Positions 18,980 to 27,811 are shown, counted from the stretch's first letter. The stretch: DNA of 64,000 nucleotides from Streptomyces sp. NBC_01233 (GCF_035989305.1 NZ_CP108514.1:7668501-7732500), one strand, 5' to 3'. Program-made: numbers and translations. The notes: generated from the sequence alone by a model not told the origin.

Positions 18980-19044
18980 TTCCGTATTGCGGAAGTTAGT
19001 TTCTGCTTGATGGAAGACTGCATCGGGCTTGTCCCGGATGTCAA
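18980..19044 (-). promoter_or_regulatory. hyi promoter with tandem AllR-type operator
   Basis: Perfect TTCCG-N5-CGGAA lies at 18980-18994 and TTCTG-N5-TGGAA at 19001-19015, 21 bp apart. On the minus strand TTGACA (19044-19039) is a consensus -35, with CAGTCT (19020-19015) as a weak -10 at 18 bp. The predicted start near 19008 lies inside the upstream box. Confidence 0.72.
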
Positions 19045-19088
19045 GTACGGACTGCCGGAAAATCGTGACCGCGGGGTAGCTTGACCGC

Positions 19089-19340
19089 GTGCGATTGAGA
19101 GTGGAGTTCACGACCGAGCCCTTCGACCTCGAAGAGGCTCCTGCCCATGCCGTGGCCGCGCGTGAGGTCATCCAGAAGGCCCAGCTGGACGCGGTGGACG
19201 TCGGTCCGTTCGGCAACACCGCCGAGGGCGAGGCCGACCGGGTACTGGCGGCGGTGGGCGCGCTGCTGCGCGATTCCCTGGAGGCCGGAGCCACGCGCGT
19301 CTCGCTCCAGGTCAACGTGATCGGGGAGGACACCCCATGA
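19089..19340 (+). CDS. Small protein resembling the thiamine-binding/YqgV (DUF77) fold
   Basis: The protein has 83 aa and starts at GTG 19089. The pattern VDVGPFGNTAEGEADRVLAAVGALL...GATRVSLQVNV recalls the MTH1187/YqgV family, small ferredoxin-fold proteins of which some bind thiamine. The match is by eye and moderate. TAGCTT at 19077-19082 ends 6 nt before the GTG, with no ribosome site, so the mRNA is probably leaderless. It is coupled by ATGA (19337-19340) to the HTH gene and divergent from hyi, so the hyi operators may affect it too. Confidence 0.6.
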   Translation: MRLRVEFTTEPFDLEEAPAHAVAAREVIQKAQLDAVDVGPFGNTAEGEADRVLAAVGALLRDSLEAGATRVSLQVNVIGEDTP

Positions 19341-19732
19341 CCGAGCCCCGCGACCACCCCTTCGTCGCCGCGGTCAAGCCGCTGGTGGACGCCATGGGCG
19401 GCGAGCTGATGGATCCGGCCCTGGCGCAGCCCGACGATGTCGTGCTCAGCTGGGAGGGTCAGGACCTGCTGGCCGTGCGCCTGCCGCAGCTCTCGGATTC
19501 GCTCGACCACATCCTGGCGGCCCTGGAGCGCCGGCACGGCGTACCGCTGTCGCAGCTCGACCGGAAGTCCAAGCAGGACGTGGTGCGGATACTGGAGGCG
19601 CGGGGCGCCTTCTCCGTGCGGCACGGCGTGGAGACGGTCGCGGGCGCCCTGGGCGTAAGCCGTTTCACCGTCTACAACTACTTGAACCGGGACTCCGGCC
19701 CCAAAGGCACCGCCAAGCGCACCCAAGAGTGA
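19337..19732 (+). CDS. Helix-turn-helix protein with YheO/DauR-like C-terminus
   Basis: The protein has 131 aa. The C-terminal 50 residues (SKQDVVRILEARGAF...VAGALGVSRFTVYNYLNRD) match the HTH_22 pattern found at the end of YheO/DauR regulators. The N-terminal half lacks the PAS-like domain of those proteins. It is translationally coupled to the preceding 83-aa gene and sits just before the uricase operon. It is a candidate local regulator of purine catabolism, though nothing in the sequence shows its target. Confidence 0.75.
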   Translation: MTEPRDHPFVAAVKPLVDAMGGELMDPALAQPDDVVLSWEGQDLLAVRLPQLSDSLDHILAALERRHGVPLSQLDRKSKQDVVRILEARGAFSVRHGVETVAGALGVSRFTVYNYLNRDSGPKGTAKRTQE

Positions 19733-19755
19733 AATACTGCTGACCCGCAGTGACG

Positions 19756-19789
19756 AGCCGCCGCCCAATTCACCCGGGCGGCGGCTTTT
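19756..19789 (+). terminator. Strong terminator between the HTH gene and uraD
   Basis: AGCCGCCGCCC (19756-19766) pairs perfectly with GGGCGGCGGCT (19776-19786), followed by TTT. It isolates the uricase operon, whose own promoter begins 26 bp further on. Confidence 0.85.
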
Positions 19790-19802
19790 GTGTACGGGAA
19801 GT

Positions 19803-19844
19803 TTCAACAAAGTGTTGACGCCGTGTTGTGGAGAGCGTTAGCTA
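19803..19844 (+). promoter_or_regulatory. Uricase operon promoter with TCAACA-N3-TGTTGA palindrome
   Basis: TTGACG (19815-19820), 18 bp, TAGCTA (19839-19844). The perfect dyad at 19804-19818 overlaps the -35 box. The 18-mer TTCAACAAAGTGTTGACG (19803-19820) differs from the katA copy at a single central base. A further partial TGTTG follows at 19824. Confidence 0.72.
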
Positions 19845-19886
19845 TGCGCAGCCCGTCAAAGCAACAACAGGCCACGGAGGCCTACC

Positions 19887-20402
19887 GTGACTTCGAGTCC
19901 GACCCCGGGTCTCACCCGGTTCAACGCCTTGGACGACAGCGCGGCCACGGCCGAGCTGCACGAGGTGTGCGCCAGTTCGGCATGGGGGAGCAAGCTGCTC
20001 GCCCAGCGCCCCTTCGCCACCGCAGAGTCCCTGTTCGCCGCGAACGAAGCCGCCATGGCGGAGCTCACCGCGGAGGACCTGGGCGAAGCGATGGGAGGCC
20101 ACGCGCCGATCGGCCGGCCGAAGCCGGGAGACCCGACCTCCGCCCGCGAGCAGCGCGGCATGGCCGGTGCCTCGGAGGAGCTCAAGAACGAGCTCCTCGA
20201 ACTGAACCTGGCGTACCAGGAGAAGTTCGGCCACGTCTTCCTCATCTGCGCCACCGGTGCGACCGGTGCGTTCATGCGGGACGCGGTCAAGGTCCGGATC
20301 GACAACTCGCCGGAGCGGGAGCGGGAAATCGCCCGCGGCGAGCTCGTCAAGATCAACAAGATCCGCCTGACCCGCCTCGTCGAACCCGTTGAAGGAGAGT
20401 GA
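19887..20402 (+). CDS. uraD: OHCU decarboxylase
   Basis: The protein has 171 aa and converts 2-oxo-4-hydroxy-4-carboxy-5-ureidoimidazoline to S-allantoin. The family signature GGHAPIGRPKPGDP holds the catalytic His (His72), followed by SAREQRGM and YQEKFGHVFLICATG. The GTG start has an ACGGAGG site 6 nt upstream. It is the first gene of a tight uraD-uraH-uox operon; the gaps are 8 and 1 bp. Confidence 0.94.
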   Translation: MTSSPTPGLTRFNALDDSAATAELHEVCASSAWGSKLLAQRPFATAESLFAANEAAMAELTAEDLGEAMGGHAPIGRPKPGDPTSAREQRGMAGASEELKNELLELNLAYQEKFGHVFLICATGATGAFMRDAVKVRIDNSPEREREIARGELVKINKIRLTRLVEPVEGE

Positions 20403-20410
20403 GCCCGATC

Positions 20411-20806
20411 ATGAGCACCGAGACCACCGCGTCGGTGTCCACGCACATCCTGGACACCAGCATCGGCAAGCCCGCCGAGGGCGTCGCCATCTCCCTGTCG
20501 GCCCGTACGGGTCTGGACGGCGAGTGGGCGGCCCTGGGCGGCTCCGCCACCGACGCGGACGGGCGCTGCAAGGACCTGCCGGCGCTGCCGGAGGGCACCA
20601 CGCACGTACGTCTCGACTTCGAGACCGAGACGTACTTCCTTAATAAGAAGAAGCAAGCCGAGGCGCAGCAGGACGCCCCCCGCGTAAGGGACAGCGGTGC
20701 GTTTTTCCCGGAAGTGACGATCACGTTCGCGGTCACTCCCGGCGAGCATTACCACGTACCGCTGCTGCTCAACCCGTTCGGCTACTCCGTTTACCGAGGG
20801 AGCTAG
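20411..20806 (+). CDS. uraH: 5-Hydroxyisourate hydrolase (transthyretin-like)
   Basis: The protein has 131 aa and hydrolyses 5-hydroxyisourate, the uricase product. It starts with STHILDTSIGKPAEGVAI (catalytic His) and ends FGYSVYRGS, close to the family's C-terminal YRGS signature. A lysine/glutamine-rich stretch after TYFLN (about residues 78-95) is the usual variable loop. ATG 20411 is chosen over GTG 20399, which sits too close to the AAGGAGA site. Confidence 0.94.
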   Translation: MSTETTASVSTHILDTSIGKPAEGVAISLSARTGLDGEWAALGGSATDADGRCKDLPALPEGTTHVRLDFETETYFLNKKKQAEAQQDAPRVRDSGAFFPEVTITFAVTPGEHYHVPLLLNPFGYSVYRGS

Positions 20807-20807
20807 C

Positions 20808-21731
20808 ATGGCCACGATTCTGGGCCAGAACCAGTACGGCAAAGCAGAGAACCGCGTCGTCAAGATCACGCGGGACGGCGACACGCACCACATCAAGGAC
20901 CTGAACGTCTCGGTCGCCCTCTCCGGCGACATGGACGACGTCCACTACTCCGGCTCGAACGCCAACGTCCTGCCGACGGACACCACCAAGAACACGGTGT
21001 ACGCGTTCGCCAAGGAGTACGGCATCGAGTCCGCCGAGCAGTTCGGCATCCACCTGGCGCGCTGGTTCGTCAACAGCCAGGAGCCGATCCAGAAGGCGCG
21101 CATCCGGATCGAGGAGTACTCCTGGTCCCGGATCGCCACCTCGGACGCCAACTCCAAGTTCATCGGCTCCGACGAGGTGAACCACTCGTTCGTCCGCAAC
21201 GGCGGCGAGACCCGGGTCACCCAGATCACGTACGACGGCAAGAACTGGGAGGTCATCTCCGGCCTCAAGGACCTGGTCGTCATGAACTCCACGAACTCCG
21301 AGTTCTGGGGCTACGTGAAGGACAAGTACACGACCCTGAAGGAAGCGTACGACCGCATCCTCGCCACCCAGGTGTCGGCCCGTTGGCGCTTCAGCTGGTC
21401 GGACGACGACCAGCGGATGCCCAACTGGGAGAAGTCCTACGCCGAGACCCGGAAGCACATGCTCCAGGCCTTCGCGGAGACCTACTCCCTGTCGCTGCAG
21501 CAGACCCTGTACCAGATGGGTTCGCGCATCATCAACCACCGTTCGGAGATCGACGAGGTCCGCTTCTCGCTCCCGAACAAGCACCACTTCCTCGTGGACC
21601 TTGAGCCCTTCGGCCTCAAGAACGACAACGAGGTCTACTTCGCCGCGGACCGCCCGTACGGTCTGATCGAGGCCACTGTTCTCCGGGACGGCGTCGACGC
21701 CCGTATCCCCGTGGACATGACCAACCTCTGA
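20808..21731 (+). CDS. uox: Urate oxidase (uricase)
   Basis: The cofactor-free uricase has 307 aa and oxidises urate with O2 to 5-hydroxyisourate and H2O2. A tunnel-fold protein, it shows the dyad Thr in LPTDTTKNTVY (about residue 66) with Lys in NQYGKAENRV, the QEPIQKARIRIEEYSW segment, and the Asn/His-containing LPNKHHFLVDLEPFG near the C-terminus. It is the last gene of the uraD-uraH-uox unit. H2O2 production explains co-control with katA. Confidence 0.96.
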   Translation: MATILGQNQYGKAENRVVKITRDGDTHHIKDLNVSVALSGDMDDVHYSGSNANVLPTDTTKNTVYAFAKEYGIESAEQFGIHLARWFVNSQEPIQKARIRIEEYSWSRIATSDANSKFIGSDEVNHSFVRNGGETRVTQITYDGKNWEVISGLKDLVVMNSTNSEFWGYVKDKYTTLKEAYDRILATQVSARWRFSWSDDDQRMPNWEKSYAETRKHMLQAFAETYSLSLQQTLYQMGSRIINHRSEIDEVRFSLPNKHHFLVDLEPFGLKNDNEVYFAADRPYGLIEATVLRDGVDARIPVDMTNL

Positions 21732-21743
21732 TGCGGCACGCGC

Positions 21744-21772
21744 GTCCCGGGGCTCCGCAGTGGCCCCGGGAC
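21744..21772 (+). terminator. Terminator after uox
   Basis: GTCCCGGGGC (21744-21753) pairs perfectly with GCCCCGGGAC (21763-21772) around a 9-nt loop. It ends the uricase operon. Confidence 0.75.
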
Positions 21773-21921
21773 CGCGCGACACCCTTCAGCTTCGTGAATC
21801 GGCACCCGGACGCATCACTCGGGGCGGCAGTACTGTCAGCTGTCAAGGCCCCCGGCTCCGGCACTCAAATCTCCTGGGCCTTGCCGTGCCCATACCGCCA
21901 CTGAAAGCACGAGGAAGTCCC

Positions 21922-23325
21922 ATGGCAGCATCGGCAGCCCCTGACAGCGCGGTCGAGCGCATCGTCATCGAGAACTGTGCGATCGCGACCGTCGACGCGA
22001 ACGACACCGAGTACGCCTCGGGTCACGTCGTCGTCGCCGGCAACAAGATCGAGTCGATCGGTGCGGGCAAAGCCCCCGAGAACCTCGAGAACGTCGTACG
22101 TCGCATCGACGGCACCGGGCACCTCGTGACCCCCGGTCTGGTCAACACGCACCACCACTTCTACCAGTGGATCACGCGTGGCCTGGCCACCGACCACAAC
22201 CTCTTCAACTGGCTGGTCGCGCTGTACCCGACGTGGGCGCGCATCGACGAGCAGATGACGTACGCGGCCGCGCAGGGCTCCCTCGCCGCGATGGCCAAGG
22301 GTGGCGTCACCACCGCGATGGACCACCACTACGTCTACCCCAAGGGCTCCGGCGACCTCTCCGGCTCGATCATCCGCGCCGCTTCCGAGATGGGCGTACG
22401 GTTCACCCTCGCCCGCGGCTCGATGGACCGCAGCGAGAAGGACGGCGGCCTGCCGCCGGACCACGCCGTCGAGACCCTCGAGGGTGCGCTCGCCGACACC
22501 GAGGCGACCGTGAAGAAGTACCACGACGCCTCCTTCGACGCGATGACCCAGGTCGCCGTCGCCCCGTGCTCCCCCTTCTCGGTCTCCACCGAGCTGCTGA
22601 AGCAGGGCGCCGAGCTGGCCCGGCGCCTGGGCGTGCGCATGCACACGCACGGCTCCGAGACCGTCGAGGAAGAGCAGTTCTGCAAGGAACTGTTCGGCAT
22701 GGGCCCGACCGACTACTTCGAGTCGACCGGCTGGCTCGGCGAGGACGTGTGGATGGCGCACAGCGTCCACATGAACGACTCCGACATCGCCGCGTTCGCC
22801 CGTACCAAGACCGGTGTCGCGCACTGCCCGTCCTCCAACGCCCGTCTGGCTGCCGGCATCGCCCGCGTCCCGGACATGCTCGCCGCCGGCGTCCCGGTCG
22901 GCCTCGGCGTGGACGGCACCGCCTCCAACGAGTCCGGTGAGCTGCACACCGAGCTGCGCAACGCGCTCCTCATCAACCGCCTGAACCCGGTCCACCGCGA
23001 GCGCGCCCTGAACGCGCGCCAGGCCCTGCGCCTCGGTACCTACGGCGGCGCCCAGGTCCTCGGCCGCGCCGACAACATCGGCTCGCTGGAGGTCGGCAAG
23101 TGCGCCGACCTGGTGCTGTGGAACCTGAGCACCTTCCTGCACTCCTCGATCGCCGACCCGGTCACCGCGCTGGTCTTCGGTGCGGCCGCCCCGGTGACCG
23201 CGTCGTTCGTCAACGGCAAGCAGATCGTCGAGAACAACCGCCTGCTCTTCGCGGACGAGGACGCCATCGCGGTGTCCACCCGGGAAGAGGCCCAGCGCCT
23301 GGCGCGGATCTCCGCGCAGGCCTGA
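21922..23325 (+). CDS. 8-Oxoguanine deaminase (amidohydrolase superfamily)
   Basis: The TIM-barrel amidohydrolase has 467 aa and starts at ATG 21922 after GAGGAAG. Metal ligands are the HxH in VNTHHHFYQW (about residue 72), His in MHTHGSET (about 240), His in WMAHSVHMND and Asp in LGVDGTASNES (about 333). The sequence resembles 8-oxoguanine deaminases and hydroxyatrazine hydrolases. Deamination of 8-oxoguanine gives urate, which would feed uricase directly; its place right after uox supports this over guanine or atrazine activity. Confidence 0.88.
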   Translation: MAASAAPDSAVERIVIENCAIATVDANDTEYASGHVVVAGNKIESIGAGKAPENLENVVRRIDGTGHLVTPGLVNTHHHFYQWITRGLATDHNLFNWLVALYPTWARIDEQMTYAAAQGSLAAMAKGGVTTAMDHHYVYPKGSGDLSGSIIRAASEMGVRFTLARGSMDRSEKDGGLPPDHAVETLEGALADTEATVKKYHDASFDAMTQVAVAPCSPFSVSTELLKQGAELARRLGVRMHTHGSETVEEEQFCKELFGMGPTDYFESTGWLGEDVWMAHSVHMNDSDIAAFARTKTGVAHCPSSNARLAAGIARVPDMLAAGVPVGLGVDGTASNESGELHTELRNALLINRLNPVHRERALNARQALRLGTYGGAQVLGRADNIGSLEVGKCADLVLWNLSTFLHSSIADPVTALVFGAAAPVTASFVNGKQIVENNRLLFADEDAIAVSTREEAQRLARISAQA

Positions 23326-23394
23326 TCTCCCCCCGGCTACCGCTGGGAGGGGCCCCAAGAAGTCCGGCCGGGGGGGACGGCCTCCGGCCGGCGG

Positions 23395-23419
23395 CCGCGG
23401 ACCCGAGCGGGGTCCGCGG
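23395..23419 (+). terminator. Hairpin in the 378-bp gap before the permease
   Basis: CCGCGGACCC (23395-23404) pairs with GGGTCCGCGG (23410-23419). The rest of 23326-23703 shows no gene. No AllR-type or TCAACA-type box was found before the permease. Confidence 0.6.
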
Positions 23420-23703
23420 CAGCCGTTCCCGGGTAGCGCCCGAGGAAAACCGAAGGCGCCTCCCGGGGGCGGTGACTCGTGCCACTTGTGCTGCCGCGCG
23501 CGCATCGCGCCACGGCCACGGCACCTCCAGCCCCGGGGCTGGAACCACAGCGCGGAACCGGTTTTTGGGCGAATCGTTTCTGCATCCCTTGGGACACGTA
23601 GTCGCACCACCCACAACTCCATACAGGCTCGACTCGCACTCCTTTCGCACCACCTCCAAGACACCCACGTCCCTGCCGACGTGTTACCCGACCGGAGGAA
23701 GCC

Positions 23704-25104
23704 GTGGCGGCAATGCCCAGGTTTCGCAAAGACGCAGTCGCAGTACCGCAGGTCTCCGGGGAGAAACACCCGGTCGACGAGACCCTGCCTCCGCTGAAAA
23801 TGTTCACGAGCGGTCTCCAGCACGTGGCCGCCATGTACGCGGGTGTCGTCGCCCCGCCCATGATCGTCGGCCCTGCCGTGGGGCTCTCCGCCACCGAGAC
23901 CGCCGTCCTGATGGGCGCCTCGCTCTTCACCGCCGGCCTCGCCACCCTCCTCCAGACCCTCGGGTTCTGGAAGATCGGCGCCAAACTCCCCTTCGTCAAC
24001 GGCGTTTCCTTCGCCGGTGTGACCCCGATGATCGCGATCGGCAAGGGGGAGGGGGACAACGCCGTCCCCGTCATCTTCGGCGCGATCATCGTCGCCGGAG
24101 TCCTCGGCTTCTTCGCCGCCCCCTACTTCGGCAGACTCGTCCGCTTCTTCCCGCCGGTCGTGACGGGTACGGTCATCACCCTCATCGGCGTCTCGCTCCT
24201 GCCCGTGGCCTTCAACTGGTCGCAGGGCGGGAACAGCACCGCCGCCGACTACGGCTCGATGAAGAACATCGGCATGGCCGCCGTCACCCTGGTCATCGTC
24301 CTGCTGATGCGCAAGTTCCTGCGCGGCTTCCTCCAGCAGATCTCCATCCTGCTCGGCCTGGTCGCGGGCACGCTCATCGCCCTGCCGCTCGGCATGACCG
24401 GCTTCGACGCCGTCAAGAACGCTTCCGTGGTGGGCTTCCCGACCCCGTTCCACTTCGGCGCCCCCCAGTTCCAGGTCGCCGCGATCATCTCGATGTGCAT
24501 CGTCATGCTCGTCTGCATGACCGAGTCCACCGCCGACATCCTGGCCCTCGGCAAGATCGTCGGCCGCCCGGCGGACGCGAAGACCATCGAGGGAGGCCTG
24601 CGCGCCGACACCCTCGGCAGCGCGCTCAGCCCGCTCTTCAACGGCTTCATGTGCAGCGCCTTCGCCCAGAACATCGGGTTGGTCGCCATGACCAAGGTCC
24701 GCAGCCGGTTCGTCGTCGCCGCGGGCGGCGGCATCCTGATCCTGCTGGGCCTGTGCCCGGTGGCCGCCTCCGTCATCGGCGTGGTCCCGCTGCCGGTCCT
24801 CGGCGGCGCCGGCATCGTCCTCTTCGGGTCGGTCGCGGCCAGCGGCATCCAGACCCTGGCCGGCGCGGCCATGGAGAAGGGCGAGAACGCCCTGATCGTG
24901 GCCGCCTCCGTGGGCATCGGCCTGATCCCGATCGCCGCGCCGGAGTTCTACCACGCCTTCCCGAAGGACCTGCTGGTCGTCCTCGACTCCGGCATCAGCA
25001 CCGGCTGCGTCGTGGCCATCCTGCTGAACCTGGCCTTCAACCACCTCGGCGCCAGGAAGGGCGCGGCCTCGGGGGCCGCGCCGGATCCGGTACCGGTGCA
25101 CTGA
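23704..25104 (+). CDS. NCS2-family purine (xanthine/urate) permease
   Basis: The protein has 466 aa with about 12-14 hydrophobic segments. The nucleobase-ascorbate transporter signature QNIGLVAMTK is at about residue 319. TESTADILALGKIVGR, in the preceding helix region, holds the conserved acidic residue. Such permeases take up xanthine, urate or related bases with H+ or Na+. The GTG at 23704 follows GGAGGAAG. Position next to the deaminase and uricase points to a purine or urate substrate. Confidence 0.92.
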   Translation: MAAMPRFRKDAVAVPQVSGEKHPVDETLPPLKMFTSGLQHVAAMYAGVVAPPMIVGPAVGLSATETAVLMGASLFTAGLATLLQTLGFWKIGAKLPFVNGVSFAGVTPMIAIGKGEGDNAVPVIFGAIIVAGVLGFFAAPYFGRLVRFFPPVVTGTVITLIGVSLLPVAFNWSQGGNSTAADYGSMKNIGMAAVTLVIVLLMRKFLRGFLQQISILLGLVAGTLIALPLGMTGFDAVKNASVVGFPTPFHFGAPQFQVAAIISMCIVMLVCMTESTADILALGKIVGRPADAKTIEGGLRADTLGSALSPLFNGFMCSAFAQNIGLVAMTKVRSRFVVAAGGGILILLGLCPVAASVIGVVPLPVLGGAGIVLFGSVAASGIQTLAGAAMEKGENALIVAASVGIGLIPIAAPEFYHAFPKDLLVVLDSGISTGCVVAILLNLAFNHLGARKGAASGAAPDPVPVH

Positions 25105-25123
25105 CCGGCGCTGCCGGACCGTA

Positions 25124-25170
25124 CGGCGGTGCGCACGTCACCCACTGCGGGCGTGACGTGCGCACCGCCG
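25124..25170 (+). terminator. Very long hairpin after the permease
   Basis: An 18-bp perfect stem (25124-25141 with 25153-25170) encloses an 11-nt loop, beginning CGGCGGTGCGCACG. It marks the end of the purine block and the left border of the TnpB region. The 206 bp from 25171 to the TnpB start show nothing recognisable. Confidence 0.8.
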
Positions 25171-25376
25171 TGTCCGTACGCCTCCACCACCTCGCTCAGG
25201 ACGCTGCCTCGCCCCCGGTGCCGGAGTCGCCACCTGTTGATTGTTGTTGGCCGGGGTTGGCCATCGGGTACCTCGTATGGGTGAACGGGGGTGGTACGGG
25301 CACGCGGGCTTCGCAGAGACGTCAGTCTCAGTGGAGAACGTCCGTGCTGCTGTAGGGGATGGGGAGGGGGTGGCTC

Positions 25377-27062
25377 GTGGCACGCGGTGTGGGGAATCGG
25401 AAGCTTAAGCGTGCACTGCGCACGCTGGCCGGTCCGTTCACCGTGTCGGCTCCCACGGGTGCGAGTATCCGGGATCGCCTGCGCCTTTCCACCTGCGATG
25501 CCGAGGTCCTGCGGGTCGTTGGCGAGCATCTCGGCGGGCACGTCCGCGCTGACCTGGTTGAGCGGGTGCGGATCGGGATGGTTCCGGGGAAGGAGAGTCG
25601 GCGGGCGGATCGCAAACGCGCGTTGACGAAGGTGTCTTCGTCGCGGTGGGCGGGTGCCATCACTCGTGCGTCCGAGGATCAGTACCAGCTCTCCCTGCGA
25701 TGCCCTTTCGATGAGCGGGCGTCTCTGCGCCGGGCCGTCGCAAGGATCGGTAAGCGTCTGGCGGTGCCGTGCGGCCAGTGTGTGGGTGGTGTTCGCGGAT
25801 ACCCGAGCCGGGCCGAGCGTGCGCAGAAGCAGAACCGGCTGCAGGCACTGACCGCTCGCCTGGCTGAGGTGGAGTGGCGTATCGAGGTGGGGCATCCGGC
25901 GATCGTCGTTGGCGGCCGTCGGCTGGCGAAGGTGCGCCACAACCTCGCCGACGCCAGCCTCACCGTGACCGGGTGGCGGGAGCGGTGGGATGCGGCCCGC
26001 ATGTTCCTGACCGCTGACGGGGAGTCTGGGGCTCCGTACGGGAACTACACGGTCAGCGTGGACCCAGTGGATGGCACGGTCGTGATCGTCCTGCCCGAAC
26101 CATTGCGGCACCTGGCGAACGCGCCGCGTGGCCGCTACCGGCTCGCCTGTACCGTCACCTTCAGCCACCGGCGCGAAGAATGGCTGGACCGGGTCACGGC
26201 CAACCGGGCCGTGCGCTACGACATCGTGTGTGACCCCGAACGCGGCCGATGGTACCTGGACGCATCCTGGTCCACTGCGAAGGCCGTCTTGCCCACACCC
26301 GGCGAGCTGGCCGCCACCGGTTCGCGCCTGCTCGCTGTGGATCTCAACGCAGGCCACCTCGCCGCCTGCGTCGTCGACACATACGGCAACCCGGTCGGCC
26401 AGCCCATCACAGTGACAACCGACCTGACCGGACCTACATCGCAGCGCGACGGGCGCCTGCGGGCCGCGATCAGCGAACTCATCGACCTGGCCAAGGCGAA
26501 CGGCTGCGCCGGTCTGGCCATCGAGAACCTCGGCTTCGCCGATGCCCGTGCCACCGGCCGCGAGACTATGGGCCGGGGCAAGCGGGGCAAGGCGTTCCGT
26601 CGTACCGTCGCCGGACTCCCCACCTCGAAGTTCCGCGAACGGCTGCGCGGCATGGCCCACCACCGCGGACTCGTCATCGTCGCAGTGGATCCGGCCTACA
26701 CCTCTCGCTGGGGCGGCCAGCACTGGCAAGACCCGCTCCAGCAGCAATCCAAGACCGCCGTCGTCACAGGCCACCACGCGGCCGCTGTGGCGATCGGCAG
26801 GCGCGCCCTCGGCTACGGGATACGGCGTCGGCCAGGTGTGACCGCACACGACCAGAGGATCGTGGCGCGGAGAGCTACCGGCCAGGCCCTCCCCCGCCCG
26901 AGGGCACGCGGGACCACGAGCCCGCCGAGGACCACAGGCACACCCCATCGGGGCAGCAAGACCTGTCGGGACCGAAGCGACCAGCTCGCGCTGTTCCCGG
27001 TCTCCCAAGACCGTTCGGGGAGACAAACCGGCCAGTCCGGTGTACAGCGATTCGGCCGATAG
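25377..27062 (+). mobile_element. tnpB: TnpB-like RuvC nuclease gene of an IS200/IS605-type element, no TnpA
   Basis: The protein has about 561 aa when started at GTG 25377, which follows GGGGAGGGGG; an in-frame ATG lies at 25359. Numbered from that ATG, RuvC residues are Asp328 (LLAVDLNAGH), Glu389 (LAIENLGF) and Asp444 (VAVDPAYTSRWGG). The zinc ribbon usual between the last Asp and the terminal helix of TnpB is missing: the sequence goes from TSRWGGQHW to TGHHAAAVAIGRRALG with no Cys pairs. The last 80 residues are a low-complexity R/S/T/P tail, as expected if the 3' end overlaps a guide (omega) RNA. No TnpA lies nearby. It could be an RNA-guided nuclease or a decayed one. Confidence 0.75.
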
Positions 27063-27074
27063 CGGCCGACATTG

Positions 27075-27256
27075 CTAGGAACGGTAGCCGCACATCACCG
27101 GCTGCGCCCCCGCGAACACCTCCCGCACCCAGGTGCGGAAACTCGACCATGGCCACCTCCCGATCGGCGCCCTCCCGGTCCAGCCGGTTGCGGTCCAGCC
27201 AAAGCCTCGACGTCGACGGAGATGTAGAGACTGGGACGTGCGGTACGGGCTGCCAT
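27075..27256 (-). pseudogene. Remnant of a 3'-5' exoribonuclease-like gene
   Basis: From ATG 27256 the frame reads [18 protein letters not shown], which is how exonucleases of the DnaQ-like exoribonuclease type begin (the DxE metal motif VDVEA). It then jumps to what looks like a later part of that protein ([15 protein letters not shown]), shifts frame, and continues [18 protein letters not shown] before ending at the TnpB element. This is one internal deletion, one frameshift and one truncation. Recognition is by eye from short segments, so the family call is tentative. Confidence 0.5.
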
Positions 27257-27420
27257 GCGCGAGAGCATGCCAGCCCGCACCGCGCCGTTCACCCGGATTT
27301 ACGCGGGCCCACGCACGGTGGCCGACTGCGGACGGCCCGTGCCTCCGGCGGCCGGTCGACGGCCGATGCGGGCGGGGGGAGGATGGGAAGCGGGGGAGCC
27401 TCGCAGCGAAGGAACGGGTC

Positions 27421-27807
27421 ATGTTCGCAGACACCAGGGCATTCAGCGGATTCTCGGTCGACGACCTGGCCAAGGCCAAGGAGTTCTACGGCGAAACCCT
27501 CGGCCTGCGTGTCTCGCAGGACACGGACATGGGCACGCTGTCGCTGCACCTGGCGGGCGACACCACAGTCATGCTCTACCAGAAGGACAACCACGAGGCC
27601 GCGAGCTTCACGATCCTCAACTTCCCCGTCGACGACGTCGACCGGGCCGTCGACGAGCTCACCGCGCGCGGTGTCCGGTTCGAGCGCTACGACGGGTTCG
27701 ACATGGACGACAAGGGAATCGTCCGGCCGAAGGGGAAGGAGCCGACCATCGCCTGGTTCAAGGATCCGGCGGGCAACGTCCTCTCCGTGCTGGACGGATC
27801 CCTCTGA
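27421..27807 (+). CDS. VOC-family (glyoxalase/dioxygenase superfamily) protein
   Basis: The protein has 128 aa and starts at ATG 27421 after AAGGAA. It has two beta-alpha-beta-beta-beta units: [22 protein letters not shown] at the N-terminus and [21 protein letters not shown], ending [14 protein letters not shown]. This is the compact VOC form used by glyoxalases, antibiotic-binding proteins and dioxygenases. Metal ligands and substrate are not clear. It converges on the SGNH gene with only 4 bp between stop codons. Confidence 0.85.
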   Translation: MFADTRAFSGFSVDDLAKAKEFYGETLGLRVSQDTDMGTLSLHLAGDTTVMLYQKDNHEAASFTILNFPVDDVDRAVDELTARGVRFERYDGFDMDDKGIVRPKGKEPTIAWFKDPAGNVLSVLDGSL

Positions 27808-27811
27808 GCCG

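Noticed and set aside
21865..25101. A 1078-codon minus-strand frame opposite the deaminase and permease
   Set aside because: Low-complexity G/R/D/A/V composition typical of antisense frames; the plus-strand genes have full catalytic motifs.
24948..27026. A 692-codon minus-strand frame opposite tnpB
   Set aside because: No recognisable domain; tnpB has conserved RuvC residues in the opposite frame.
27095..27292. M55 D-aminopeptidase fragment, suggested by [10 protein letters not shown]
   Set aside because: The following segments ([26 protein letters not shown]) fit an exoribonuclease-like protein better, and M55 motifs are absent.
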